Below are positions 1 to 8,065 of a DNA stretch of 28,234 bases, piece after piece. The DNA is taken from assembly GCA_023430545.1 (NCBI GenBank), contig JAEZAF010000040.1, forward strand, positions 1-28,234, read 5' to 3'. Each line of letters starts with the position of its first letter. Position 1 is the first letter of the stretch. Under the pieces are notes generated by a model. It was not told the origin of the DNA. It saw only the letters and a list, made by a program, of their open reading frames with translations, and did no database searches. A program made the position numbers and the translations under genes. Source of the DNA: Chloroflexota bacterium (lineage in GTDB: Bacteria > Chloroflexota > Anaerolineae > Aggregatilineales > Phototrophicaceae).

Positions 1-1626
1 ATACGTCGCCTGTGCCCCTTGCAGGATCATATGATTGACAGCGTCCTGTGCACGCTCGCTATCGGTAAAGGCCATCAGATTAAAGCCTTCATCCGATGGC
101 CGCACCCTTGTGACCGTCGCCTGTGCGTTATAGATGACGAGTGCGGCAAACGTCACGGAAAAGGCCCCGGCAAACAGCGCAATCACAGCAAGACTGGCCT
201 GAGCCTTCCGCTGTCGCAGATTGGAACGCGCCAGCCGCAGAATCGGGAAGGGCGGCATCGGCAGCTTCAGCGCCAGCCACAGCAGCGACCAGAACACCGC
301 ACGCAGCACGACGATCACAAACCCGCCGACCACCATGTACAGAATCCCCTCCAGCGGCGTGCCCAGCACCACGCCCACCAGCACACCGAAAATCAGCAGC
401 ATCGCTACATACAGGCCAAACCGTCCCAACTGCATCCGCTGTGAAGGCGGCTGTGGAAGATCGCGCAGAATCTGCACCGGGCGCGTCGCACTGCTGACCA
501 GAATCGCCTGCATCCCAAACACGACTGCCGTCAGTATCCCGACGATGACACCGCCGAACACGATCACCGGATCAGGACTCCAGTCCAGCATAAGCGAACC
601 GGAACGGCTGAGGATATCCAGCAGACCGCCCGCCACCTGAGCGCCAGCCCATGCCCCGATGATTCCTCCCACCAGACCAATCAGCCCCGTTTCCAGGCTG
701 ATCAGCATCAGCAGATCGAAGCGCCGGTAGCCGAGTGTTTTCAGCATGGCGATTTCGAGTTTGCGCCGCGCCAGAATCACCTGAAGCGTATTGGCGACGC
801 TGATTCCTCCGACCAGCAGCCCTAACACACCGGCCCCCTTCAGCATGATGTCAAACAGGGACAAACTGCTGGAGTCCTGTACTGCATCAGCACGTTCTCT
901 CGCAACATATACCTGATACGGGCTGTCGATCAGGGTCTGCGGGGCGTCGGGTACGCTGCCCCAGACCACCGGAATCGTCGTCACTACCGCTTCCCGATTT
1001 TCGATCAGCCTAGCCGTTTCAAGCGAGTAAAAGACGGAGTCCCCCTGCTGCGTCGGTGTCGCGGCGATAATCCCAGCCACAGTGAGCAGAGTCGGTGTAC
1101 CCTCACCTGCCAGCAGAATCGTATCCCCGATATGCAGGTTCTGCTCTGCCGCGAGATCGCGTGTGATCATCACATCGGTCGGGTTTTGCAGGACATCGGC
1201 AGCCGTCGCACCCGCTGGCTCGCGCAGGACCAGTTCCCCCACCAGCGGATAGGTTGCCGGGTCGATTCCCATCGCCCTCGAGATGAACACCGCCCTTCCA
1301 TTGGCAGGCGTCCGCAGATACGAGGCAGATCCCCACGATATCGGTGTATATGCTGCGATCAGCCCATCCTGACGCCATGCCTCAAACTGTTCGAGATCGG
1401 ATGCAGTAAACCCCTGCCTGGAATCTTCAGCAATGATCTGCGCATCACCGCCGTACTGGATGCGCTGGTCAAACATCGAACCGTGCAGCAGTGCATTCGC
1501 CAGAAGCTGCATCGCAATCAACGAAAGTACACCCACTGCCACGCTGAGAAGCGCCAGAAGGCTGCGGGTGCCATCGCGCCGCAGCGAACGCAGCGCATAA
1601 TGAAGATAGAACATCAATCGACTCAT
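1..1626 (-). CDS. FtsX/MacB-type ABC transporter permease (3' end outside the window)
   Basis: The minus strand is open from an ATG at 1626 to the left edge, giving 542 codons without a stop. The N-terminus is basic (MSRLMFYLHYALRSLRRDG) and leads into one membrane helix at about residues 20-42. A large extracytoplasmic MacB-like domain follows to about residue 255. Next come clustered helices with the typical FtsX sequence KLEIAMLKTLGYRRFDLL and several more hydrophobic segments. Permeases of this duplicated type usually have about 800 residues and 8-10 helices, so the last third is missing here. The start lies 5 bases after the stop of the ATPase gene and has a GGAG ribosome site inside the end of that gene, so the two are co-transcribed and translationally close. 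The family works by mechanotransmission, moving lipoproteins, peptides or drugs; the substrate cannot be read from the sequence. Confidence 0.9.
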   Translation of the reverse strand, partial: MSRLMFYLHYALRSLRRDGTRSLLALLSVAVGVLSLIAMQLLANALLHGSMFDQRIQYGGDAQIIAEDSRQGFTASDLEQFEAWRQDGLIAAYTPISWGSASYLRTPANGRAVFISRAMGIDPATYPLVGELVLREPAGATAADVLQNPTDVMITRDLAAEQNLHIGDTILLAGEGTPTLLTVAGIIAATPTQQGDSVFYSLETARLIENREAVVTTIPVVWGSVPDAPQTLIDSPYQVYVARERADAVQDSSSLSLFDIMLKGAGVLGLLVGGISVANTLQVILARRKLEIAMLKTLGYRRFDLLMLISLETGLIGLVGGIIGAWAGAQVAGGLLDILSRSGSLMLDWSPDPVIVFGGVIVGILTAVVFGMQAILVSSATRPVQILRDLPQPPSQRMQLGRFGLYVAMLLIFGVLVGVVLGTPLEGILYMVVGGFVIVVLRAVFWSLLWLALKLPMPPFPILRLARSNLRQRKAQASLAVIALFAGAFSVTFAALVIYNAQATVTRVRPSDEGFNLMAFTDSERAQDAVNHMILQGAQATY

Positions 1627-1631
1627 GACGG

Positions 1632-2357
1632 TTACTCCACCAGTTTTCCGTCAACGATTTGAAGGATACCGTCTACACGCTGAGCGACGACGTTATCATG
1701 AGTCGCAATAATCACCGTCAGGCCGAGTTCGCGGCGCAGTTCGTCAAACAGGTCGAGGATCGTTTCACCCGTCGCACTGTCCAGATTGCCGGTCGGCTCA
1801 TCCGCTACCAGCAGACGCGGTTCATTCACCAGCGCCCGTGCGATGGCGACACGCTGCTGCTGTCCGCCCGAAAGCTGATGCGGACGGTGGTTCAGCCGGT
1901 CGCTAAGGCCGACCAGTTCCAGCACGCGCCTGGCACGGGCGGCACTGTTGGCCGTGCTGCGGCTGGCGAACAGCGGCACCTCGACATTTTCCAGCGCGGT
2001 CAGCGTCGGGATCAGGTTAAAGGATTGAAAGACCATACCGATCTTCTCATTGCGGAAACGTGCCAGACGGCCTTCGTCCATATGCGTGATATCCACGCCA
2101 TCCACGATCACCTGTCCGCTGGTGGGCGTATCAAGACCGGCGAGGATACCGAGCAGTGTCGATTTCCCAGACCCGGACGGCCCCATGACAGCGGTGCTGG
2201 TTTTCCGTGGGATCGCAAATGAGACACCTCGCAGGATCTGTAGCTGTTCGGTTCCCAGTGGCAGTTCGCGGGTGACATCGCGCAGTATGACAAGATCATC
2301 GGACGCCTGAACGTGACTGCGCTCGGCATCACGAGGCAGGGTTTGTACTGAATGCAT
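1632..2357 (-). CDS. ABC transporter ATP-binding protein, MacB/LolD type
   Basis: A 241-residue ATPase that powers the FtsX-like permease encoded directly downstream. Walker A GPSGSGKS is at residues 59-66, the Q-loop at FQSFN (about 110), the signature LSGGQ at 162-166, Walker B LLVADEP with catalytic Glu187, and the H-loop His at 220. The FQSFNLIPTLTALENVEVPL stretch is typical of the MacB/LolD/YknY group. I chose the ATG at 2357 because AGGAG sits about 7 bases upstream; an in-frame start at 2426 would add 23 residues that overlap the promoter and have no ribosome site. The N-terminus is still about 20 residues longer than usual before the first beta strand. The gene follows the sensor kinase gene by 169 bases, which hold a promoter with phased repeats. 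It is a paralogue of the ATPase at 23014-23751. Confidence 0.95.
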   Translation of the reverse strand: MHSVQTLPRDAERSHVQASDDLVILRDVTRELPLGTEQLQILRGVSFAIPRKTSTAVMGPSGSGKSTLLGILAGLDTPTSGQVIVDGVDITHMDEGRLARFRNEKIGMVFQSFNLIPTLTALENVEVPLFASRSTANSAARARRVLELVGLSDRLNHRPHQLSGGQQQRVAIARALVNEPRLLVADEPTGNLDSATGETILDLFDELRRELGLTVIIATHDNVVAQRVDGILQIVDGKLVE

Positions 2358-2412
2358 TGGATACTCCTGTTTAAAGTTCAGGTTCAGCGTCTTCCTGTGG
2401 GAAGACAATCCA

Positions 2413-2440
2413 AGCATAGCAATCACCTGTCACGGGATAA
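2413..2440 (-). promoter_or_regulatory. Putative promoter of the ABC transporter operon
   Basis: Read on the minus strand: a -35-like TTATCC (2435-2440), a 16-base spacer, and an extended -10 TGCTATGCT with TATGCT at 2413-2418. The -35 is poor, as expected for an activator-dependent promoter, and the phased repeats end immediately upstream of it. The start of transcription would be near 2406, giving a leader of about 50 bases. Confidence 0.5.
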
Positions 2441-2473
2441 TCGCAAAACTGTCGTAGAATTGTCGCAAAAATC
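2441..2473 (-). promoter_or_regulatory. Three 11-bp-phased direct repeats, likely response-regulator binding site
   Basis: On the plus strand the units begin at 2441, 2452 and 2463: TCGCAAAACTG, TCGTAGAATTG and TCGCAAAAATC. The outer two share TCGCAAAA exactly, 22 bases apart, or two helical turns. Direct repeats with 11-bp periodicity next to a -35 are the classical layout of OmpR/PhoB-family operators. The OmpR/PhoB-type regulator at 4239-4976 is the obvious candidate to bind here. The repeat pattern is seen directly; the binding is inferred. Confidence 0.55.
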
Positions 2474-2526
2474 AGGGCTATAGTGGGATTTCAGAGATTT
2501 TGCCGGGGATCATTTCCGCCTCTATC

Positions 2527-4251
2527 CTACCTCGACAGAGGCACCGATCTGACCGACTTTGCCGATGCAGGCTTCAGCACAGGCTGAGGTTTGGGCAGTG
2601 ACGAAGTATCAGATGCAGACTGGCCCACCGGTGAATCGTCTGATTCTGATGCGGACAGCGGCAGTCGGACGGTGAAACATGCGCCATCCCCCAGCGTACT
2701 GGTGGCGTCAACCTGCCCACCCATCGCCGTCACAAAGGATTTCACCAGCGCCAGCCCCAGACCGGTCCCGCCGTTCTCGGAGTCACGGTAGTAACGTTCC
2801 CAGATATACGGCAGATGTTCCGGCGCAATACCTTCACCAGTATCCTGTACCCGGATCTCAGCCCATCTATCACGCGCCTCAGCACTGACAATCACCAGAC
2901 CACCCGGCGACGTATGCCTTAGGCTGTTATGAATCAGATTCCGCAGCACCTGCTCCAGTCGTGCCCCATCCGCGACCAGCGATGGCATCCATAACGGCAG
3001 ACGGGTGACGATTTCCACGCGGTTCATCCGCCATGCCAGCGGAGACACCGTCTCGACCACGCCCTGAATCAGCGGGATCAAATCCATCGGCGTGGATTTC
3101 ATCTCCAACTGATCGACTTCAGCACGCGACAGCGCAAACAGATCATCGATCAGCACCTGTAACCGCAGCGTTTCCCGCCGGATCACTTCTGCATCATGCT
3201 GAGAGAGAATTACCACATCCCCCTGATGATCGGTTTGCACCGCCTCCTGATTCTGCTGGCGGAGCGCCGAGTCGAGATAGGCGCGCACCGTCGCAATTGG
3301 GGTTCGCAGTTCATGCGAGACATTCGCCATCAGTTCACGGCGGGTTTTCAGCAGCGTGGCGACTTTTTCACGCTCGTCGCGCAGCGCATCGATATTGATT
3401 TTCAGGTTTGCCGTCATCACGTTGAAGTCAGACTGAAGACGTGCGATCTCGTCATGTCCACTGACCACAATCTGCGTATCGTAGTTGCCATCACGGGCCG
3501 CATGAGCCGCATCCAGCAGCACATCCAGCCGCCTGCGGATAGGCCGTGCGAAGAAAAAAGAGACTGCCGTCGAAACCGGAAGCAGTAGAATCAGGACCGT
3601 CGCGGCCATCAGCATCCCCACCCCGATCAGCGGCAGCAGCAGTTGCAGCCGGTACAGCAGATGCGCGAGTGCCGAGTCTGGGATTCCAGCGCCTGAGACA
3701 TCAGCCAGGGTGGAGGAAAACAGGGCCACCGTCAGCGGCAGCACGACAATCGCCTGAAGCAGGGCCACCGCCACCAGATTACTGGATACCAGCGACCAGA
3801 TCACCCGACGCTGGCGCAGCGCATCCCACCACATGATGAACTGAATCGCGACACGGAAGAACAGATACGAGAATCCCAGCAGGCCGATAAAGATCGTGTC
3901 AACGCCCCGCATGTCGTTTGCATAGGCGAACATCTCGATCAGAAACGTGCGTGTCGCAAACCACACCAGCGGATTAAACACCACGATCGGCCCCGCCAGC
4001 CACAGCAGATCCAGCCCGATGCGCCGGTACCATCGCCCTTCCGGGATGCGCAGCCGCACCGCGTAATACAGGGCGCTGAACGGGCCAATGAAAAACACCT
4101 GCGAGGTAAGCGTGACCGGTCCGGCGTTCACCTCAAACACCAGCAGCGTGAACACCGTCAGCAGGGTGAATACCAGCAGCGTCTCACCATACGTGCGCAG
4201 CACCGATGCGTTCAGGAAAAAGCCTGACCAGAATTGTTTTATTCGTGACAT
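2527..4251 (-). CDS. Membrane sensor histidine kinase (HAMP-HisKA-HATPase)
   Basis: A 574-residue kinase with six or more predicted membrane helices in the first 240 residues and no large extracellular domain, so it probably senses something in or at the membrane, or its partner transporter. A HAMP linker follows (about 232-290). The HisKA box has NVSHELRTPIATVRAYL with phospho-acceptor His313. The ATPase domain shows the N box (VLRNLIHNSLRH), the G1 box (DTGEGIAP) and the G2 box (GGTGLGLALVKS). About 45 residues of Ser/Pro/Lys-rich tail follow the catalytic domain. The ATG at 4251 is preferred over an in-frame GTG at 4263 because GGTGGAAA lies at good spacing. It overlaps the regulator gene by 13 bases, which indicates translational coupling. 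The ABC genes lie directly downstream. Confidence 0.93.
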   Translation of the reverse strand: MSRIKQFWSGFFLNASVLRTYGETLLVFTLLTVFTLLVFEVNAGPVTLTSQVFFIGPFSALYYAVRLRIPEGRWYRRIGLDLLWLAGPIVVFNPLVWFATRTFLIEMFAYANDMRGVDTIFIGLLGFSYLFFRVAIQFIMWWDALRQRRVIWSLVSSNLVAVALLQAIVVLPLTVALFSSTLADVSGAGIPDSALAHLLYRLQLLLPLIGVGMLMAATVLILLLPVSTAVSFFFARPIRRRLDVLLDAAHAARDGNYDTQIVVSGHDEIARLQSDFNVMTANLKINIDALRDEREKVATLLKTRRELMANVSHELRTPIATVRAYLDSALRQQNQEAVQTDHQGDVVILSQHDAEVIRRETLRLQVLIDDLFALSRAEVDQLEMKSTPMDLIPLIQGVVETVSPLAWRMNRVEIVTRLPLWMPSLVADGARLEQVLRNLIHNSLRHTSPGGLVIVSAEARDRWAEIRVQDTGEGIAPEHLPYIWERYYRDSENGGTGLGLALVKSFVTAMGGQVDATSTLGDGACFTVRLPLSASESDDSPVGQSASDTSSLPKPQPVLKPASAKSVRSVPLSR

Positions 4252-4976
4252 TCGCGTTTCCACCGGTAACCCACACCCCAGACGGCTTCAATACAGTGAC
4301 CCGCCGTGTTCAGCTTTTTGCGCAGCCGCAGGATTGTATTGTCAACCGATCGATCCCCATCGACATAATCCGCGCCCCAGATGGTATCCACTAGATAGGC
4401 ACGGCTGAAAACACGTCCGGTATTGCTGACCAGCAGGTAAAGCAGCGCGAACTCCGTTTTAGTGAGATCAATGACCTCATCATGCAGGCTGACCAGATGC
4501 GAGTCCGGTTCAATCCGCAGGCTTCCCGCTTCAATCACCTGACCGGCTGCCGACTGGTCAGCCGTAATGGTCTGCTCGATCAGCTCACGCCGCCGCAGCA
4601 TGGCGCGTACACGGGCAATCAGTTCACGCATGCTGAACGGCTTGGTGAGATAATCATCCGCACCGACTTCAAGCCCAAGCACGCGGTCAATCTCCGCATC
4701 ACGTGCGGTCAGCATCAGCACCGACACTGACGAATGTGTCCGCAGATTGCGCAGCACATCCAGCCCATTCATCCCCGGCAGCATCCAGTCCAGAATCACA
4801 AGCTGAAACGCCTGACGCTGCTCAACCTCCAGCGCCGCTTCCCCGTTAGCTGCGTGGGTCACACTGTATCCAGCCGCTTCCAGTTCCCGCGTGATGACCT
4901 CCGCCAGATCCGGCGCATCCTCAACCAGCAGAATACGGGGGACAGTTGCTTTGTAGTGTGATGGATGTGAGACCAT
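4239..4976 (-). CDS. OmpR/PhoB-family response regulator
   Basis: A 245-residue two-domain regulator. The receiver has the acidic pair in ILLVEDAPD, phospho-acceptor Asp63 in LVILDWMLPG, the conserved Thr in LMLTARD and the Lys in DDYLTKPFS. The C-terminal winged helix is of PhoB type, with LTKTEFALLYLLVSN, GRVFSRAYLVDTIWG and the recognition helix region DRSVDNTILRLRKKL. The ATG at 4976 is chosen; a TTG two codons earlier is also possible. All phosphorylation residues are present, so it should be a functional partner of the overlapping kinase gene. Likely targets are its own promoter and the ABC operon, which has an 11-bp-phased repeat array upstream. Confidence 0.95.
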   Translation of the reverse strand: MVSHPSHYKATVPRILLVEDAPDLAEVITRELEAAGYSVTHAANGEAALEVEQRQAFQLVILDWMLPGMNGLDVLRNLRTHSSVSVLMLTARDAEIDRVLGLEVGADDYLTKPFSMRELIARVRAMLRRRELIEQTITADQSAAGQVIEAGSLRIEPDSHLVSLHDEVIDLTKTEFALLYLLVSNTGRVFSRAYLVDTIWGADYVDGDRSVDNTILRLRKKLNTAGHCIEAVWGVGYRWKRECHE

Positions 4977-5036
4977 GTTCAAATCTGTTTGGCTGTCTGT
5001 TTAGCATTCGGTTTGAAATAATGGAACGTTGAAACC

Positions 5037-5065
5037 AGTATAGTCTGCGATCCGCCTCTGTTAAA
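5037..5065 (-). promoter_or_regulatory. Putative sigma-70 promoter of the response regulator/kinase operon
   Basis: On the minus strand: TTTAAC (5060-5065), a 17-base spacer, and TATACT (5037-5042). Transcription would begin near 5030, giving a leader of about 55 bases before the ATG at 4976. The -10 is good and the -35 moderate. It lies back to back with the promoter of the gamma-glutamyltransferase-like gene. Confidence 0.5.
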
Positions 5066-5076
5066 CCCTGACCGAC

Positions 5077-5105
5077 TTTTCAGCACCCGCCGGACTCGGT
5101 ATAGT
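5077..5105 (+). promoter_or_regulatory. Putative promoter of the gamma-glutamyltransferase-like gene
   Basis: TTTTCA (5077-5082), a 17-base spacer and TATAGT (5100-5105) precede the gene at 5153 by a suitable distance. The -10 differs from consensus by one base and the -35 is weak. It is divergent from the two-component promoter, and the two -35 regions are only about 11 bases apart. Confidence 0.45.
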
Positions 5106-5152
5106 CGATGCACTTTTGACCGACTGCCGAACCCTGGGGGATAAACACCGCC

Positions 5153-6775
5153 ATGAAGCTCATGTCCTTTGATTTCCATTCGCGCCGTTCAATGGTTACA
5201 GCACGGCGCGGGATGGTCGCTGCGAATAATCCGCTGGCATCACAGGCTGGACTTAATATCCTGCGTCAGGGTGGAAACGCCGCCGACGCCGCGATTGCTG
5301 CCGCGGCCGTCGTCCATGTGACCGATCCGGCCTCAACCGGCATCGGTGGAGACTGCTTCGCCCTCTATTACGATGCAAAGACTGGCGAAGTCTCCGCCCT
5401 CAACGGCAGCGGACGCGCTCCACAGGCCCTCAGTATCGAATGGCTTGCCCAGCAGGGCATCACCGGCACACTGCCGGATCGCAGCGTCCATGCCATCACC
5501 GTCCCCGGCGCAGTGCGTGGCTGGGAAGATCTGCTCCAGCGGCACGGACGAATGTCGCTTAACGAGGTGCTGGCCGACGCCATCTACTACAGCGAAAGCG
5601 GCTATCCGGTCGCGCCAGTGTTCGGCGCTGCATGGCAGGCTTCACAGGATTTTCTGCGCCGCAGCCCTAACACCGAAGATTATCTGCCCGGTGGCGTTGC
5701 ACCGCAGGTCGGTCAGTTGATCGACCTGCCCGGTCTGGCGCGTTCGTTCCGTGCGATTGCCGAAGGAGGTGCGGATGCGTTCTATCAGGGGGCGATTGCT
5801 GACCGCATCGTCGAGACCGTTCAGTCCCTCGGCGGACTGCTGACCTATGACGATCTCGCCGCCCATCGTTCCGCATGGGAACAGCCGATCAGCGCGGATT
5901 ATCGCGGCGTGACTGTTTACGAATGCCCACCCAACGGACAGGGACTGGCCGCACTGCTCGCCCTGAAGATCGCCGACGGCCTCGATCTCGCCAATCTGCC
6001 ATGGGACTCACCAGAGCGCCTGCACCTGATGGTTGAAGCCATGCGCCTCGCCTTTGCTGATGCCCGCCGCTATATCGCTGATCCTGAACACAATCCCGCG
6101 CCAGTGGACGATCTGCTGAGCGATGCCTATCTCGCCGAGCGCCGTGCGATGATCTCACCGAAGGCGGCCATGCAGCCACCATCCTTCGGGACGCCCCTGC
6201 GCAGCTCCGATACCATCTACCTCTGTACCGTCGATGGCGAAGGCAACGCCTGCTCGTTTATCAACAGCCTGTATATGGGCTTCGGCACTGGCATCGTCGC
6301 CAAGGGAACCGGCATCTTCCTGCAAAATCGCGGCGCGTGCTTCTCGCTGAATGCCGAGCATCCGAACGCGCTGGCCGGGGGCAAACGCCCCTATCACACC
6401 ATCATCCCCGGCATGGCGCTGAAAAACGGTGAACTCTACTGTCCGTTTGGTGTCATGGGCGGATACATGCAGCCGCAGGGGCACTTTCAGGTCATCAGCA
6501 CGATGGTCGATGATGATCTCGATCCGCAGGAAGCGCTCAATCGTCCGCGCTGGTGCCTGACCGATGGCACAGCCTCAAGCGTGCTGGCGCTGGAAGATGA
6601 TCTCCCGGTCAAAACCATGTCACGGCTGGCGGAACTTGGTCATACCGTGCGGCCTGTTTCGGGACGCGCACGCGGCCTGTTCGGGGATGGTCACATCATT
6701 AAACGTGATCCCGAAAGCGGTGTGCTGTTCGGCGGCAGCGACCCGCGCAAGGACGGTCAGGTCGCGGCATATTAG
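5153..6775 (+). CDS. Gamma-glutamyltransferase family protein (YwrD-like)
   Basis: A 540-residue Ntn-hydrolase of the gamma-glutamyltransferase family. These are made as proenzymes and cleave themselves before a catalytic Thr. The small-subunit nucleophile is probably Thr354 in SSDTIYLCTVDGEGNACSF, matching the usual T-T-H-x-x-V-V-D-x-x-G-N pattern, though the second Thr and the His are replaced by Ile and Tyr. The N-terminal half has the family sequence GGNAADAAIAAAAV and STGIGGDCF. I see no signal peptide (N-terminus MKLMSFDFHSRRSM), so it is likely cytoplasmic, as in the YwrD-like branch. It could act on glutathione, other gamma-glutamyl compounds or acylated amides; the substrate is not known. 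GGGGGAT precedes the ATG. It is a single gene between its own promoter and a stem-loop. Confidence 0.9.
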   Translation: MKLMSFDFHSRRSMVTARRGMVAANNPLASQAGLNILRQGGNAADAAIAAAAVVHVTDPASTGIGGDCFALYYDAKTGEVSALNGSGRAPQALSIEWLAQQGITGTLPDRSVHAITVPGAVRGWEDLLQRHGRMSLNEVLADAIYYSESGYPVAPVFGAAWQASQDFLRRSPNTEDYLPGGVAPQVGQLIDLPGLARSFRAIAEGGADAFYQGAIADRIVETVQSLGGLLTYDDLAAHRSAWEQPISADYRGVTVYECPPNGQGLAALLALKIADGLDLANLPWDSPERLHLMVEAMRLAFADARRYIADPEHNPAPVDDLLSDAYLAERRAMISPKAAMQPPSFGTPLRSSDTIYLCTVDGEGNACSFINSLYMGFGTGIVAKGTGIFLQNRGACFSLNAEHPNALAGGKRPYHTIIPGMALKNGELYCPFGVMGGYMQPQGHFQVISTMVDDDLDPQEALNRPRWCLTDGTASSVLALEDDLPVKTMSRLAELGHTVRPVSGRARGLFGDGHIIKRDPESGVLFGGSDPRKDGQVAAY

Positions 6776-6790
6776 GGTTACAAACTCGTA

Positions 6791-6825
6791 CAGGCGACCC
6801 TGCAATGCATCGCCCTGGTCGCCTG
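6791..6825 (+). terminator. Stem-loop after the gamma-glutamyltransferase-like gene
   Basis: A perfect 9-bp stem, CAGGCGACC (6791-6799) with GGTCGCCTG (6817-6825), with a 17-base loop, 16 bases after the stop codon. There is no clear run of T after it, so it may be a weak or Rho-assisted terminator, or a 3' end stabiliser. Confidence 0.45.
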
Positions 6826-6845
6826 CTGCCGTTCATTATCTGAAT

Positions 6846-6889
6846 ATTTGAAAACTCTAACCGCACAGACCGAACATTCGTGCTATACT
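6846..6889 (+). promoter_or_regulatory. Conserved promoter block of repeat copy A
   Basis: The block runs from ATTTGAAAACTCTAACCGCA (6846-6865) through CGAACATT to an extended -10, TGCTATACT (TATACT 6884-6889). The same sequence, with only a few differences, is found on the minus strand at 15798-15841. There is no good -35 at normal spacing, but the extended -10 can replace it, or an activator binds the conserved upstream part. Confidence 0.6.
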
Positions 6890-6895
6890 TTAAGG

Positions 6896-7130
6896 TTCAT
6901 GCACCTTAACATCTGTAGTTGCCAGTTGCCTGCCAGCTAACCGTTGGGGCGGCCTTGAATGCCGCCCGCTATCCCGCTGCTGCAGCAACCGTAAGTTGCT
7001 ACTAGCAGCACTTTTTTTTGTGCTGCTGCTGCAGCAGCAACAAGCAGTTTTGAACCTGAATACCTGACGATATATCCCTGATTGCAGCAAAATTGTGCAG
7101 CAAACTGCAACAGACTGCTGCAACAGTGCC
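6896..7130 (+). ncRNA. Candidate structured small RNA, copy A of a GCAGCA-rich repeat
   Basis: This 235-base stretch lies between convergent genes. It begins just after the conserved extended -10 and shares ordered blocks with the inverted copy at 15578-15790. These blocks are GCACCTTAACATCT (6902-6915), GCAGCAC-T8-GTGC (7005-7023), GCAGCAGCAACAAGC, TTTTGAACCTGAA, and CTGCTGCAACA near 7115-7125. Possible hairpins are AGCAAC/GTTGCT (6984-7000), an 8-bp stem AGCAGCAC/GTGCTGCT around the eight T (7004-7027), and GCAGCA/TGCTGC (7097-7121). No reading frame is shared by the two copies. It may be a regulatory RNA or a dispersed repeat that carries its own promoter. It points into the 3' end of the SDR gene, so it could also be partly antisense to that transcript. 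Confidence 0.5.
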
Positions 7131-7147
7131 GCAATCGACCTGTCACT

Positions 7148-7945
7148 TTATCCCTGAAGCAGGGACTGACCGCCGTCGATCCACATCTCAGTGCCGGTGA
7201 TATGGCTCGACATATCAGAAGCGAGGAAATACACCAGATCCGCGACCTGCTCGGAGGTTCCCGGCTTGCCATCGGTCAGCGGGATCTCACCTTCAGGGAA
7301 CTCGACCGGTTCCTGGATCTTTTCCAGATTTTCCCGGTCGGTATTCTCGTCAATACTGGTATCAATCGCGCCGGGGCAGATCACATTCACGCGCACACGG
7401 TGCTTCGCCAGTTCCAGCGCCAGCATTTTGGTCATGGCGACCTGTCCGGCTTTGGATGTGGCGTAAATCGTCGCGCCGGTATTGCTGAACATGCGCGTCC
7501 CGTTGACTGAGGCCGTCACAATCACCGAACCGCCCTGCTTCTTCAGGTACGGCGCGGCATACTTGATCGTCAGGAACGTGCCTTTGAGGTTGATGTCCAT
7601 CGTCTGATCCCAGTCTTCAGGAGTCAGGTCTTCAATCGGTGCCCAATGACCGTTGATCCCGGCATTTGCCAGCACGATGTCGAGCCGGCCCCAGTTTTCG
7701 ATGACCGTTTCGATCGCGGTCTGCATCTCGTCGGACTGGGAAATATCCGCCGTAATCGCCAGCGCTGTACCGCCATCGCGCTCAATCGCGCTCACGATCT
7801 TGTCCAGTTCATCAGCGGTGCGGCCCAGTGCGGCCACCTTCGCGCCTTCTTTCGCCAGACGTTTCGCGGTGGCTTCACCAATCCCGGAACCGGCTCCGGT
7901 CACCAGTGCGACTTTACCCTGAAGTGATTTTGTCTCTGAGGCCAT
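7148..7945 (-). CDS. Short-chain dehydrogenase/reductase, classical SDR
   Basis: A 265-residue NAD(P)-dependent oxidoreductase. The dinucleotide motif TGAGSGIG is at residues 16-23, the NAG motif at 94-96, and the catalytic residues are Ser146, Tyr161 and Lys165 (YATSK). The C-terminal MWIDGGQSLL is typical of classical SDRs such as FabG-like and sugar or alcohol dehydrogenases. GRTADELD after the second strand has an Arg in place of an acidic residue, suggesting NADP preference. The insertion around 205-235 (DENTDRENLEKIQEPVEFPEG) is acidic and covers the substrate lid; the substrate cannot be told. The ATG at 7945 has GGAGACGAAAG upstream. The 3' end abuts candidate RNA copy A. Confidence 0.92.
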   Translation of the reverse strand: MASETKSLQGKVALVTGAGSGIGEATAKRLAKEGAKVAALGRTADELDKIVSAIERDGGTALAITADISQSDEMQTAIETVIENWGRLDIVLANAGINGHWAPIEDLTPEDWDQTMDINLKGTFLTIKYAAPYLKKQGGSVIVTASVNGTRMFSNTGATIYATSKAGQVAMTKMLALELAKHRVRVNVICPGAIDTSIDENTDRENLEKIQEPVEFPEGEIPLTDGKPGTSEQVADLVYFLASDMSSHITGTEMWIDGGQSLLQG

Positions 7946-8065
7946 CTTTCGTCTCCATCACATCTTTACATACTGTTATTGGCTTACACCCGGTAAGCGT
8001 AACGGGAAAGCATGATGAGAGGATGAATCGCTCTGAAGATCTTCACATAGGGGACGGTATAAGCG

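Noticed and set aside
19..640. Plus-strand open frames at the left edge
   Set aside because: They are antisense to the uninterrupted FtsX-like permease frame, which has clear family features.
6960..7130. GCAGCA/CTGCTG triplets as a CRISPR array or simple microsatellite
   Set aside because: No unique spacers of even length, and the triplets lie within ordered conserved blocks, which argues against pure slippage.
6937..7272. Open frames on both strands through repeat copy A, with Cys/Ser/Ala-rich peptides
   Set aside because: They arise from CTG/CAG triplets, cross into the SDR gene, lack ribosome sites and have no counterpart in frame in copy B.
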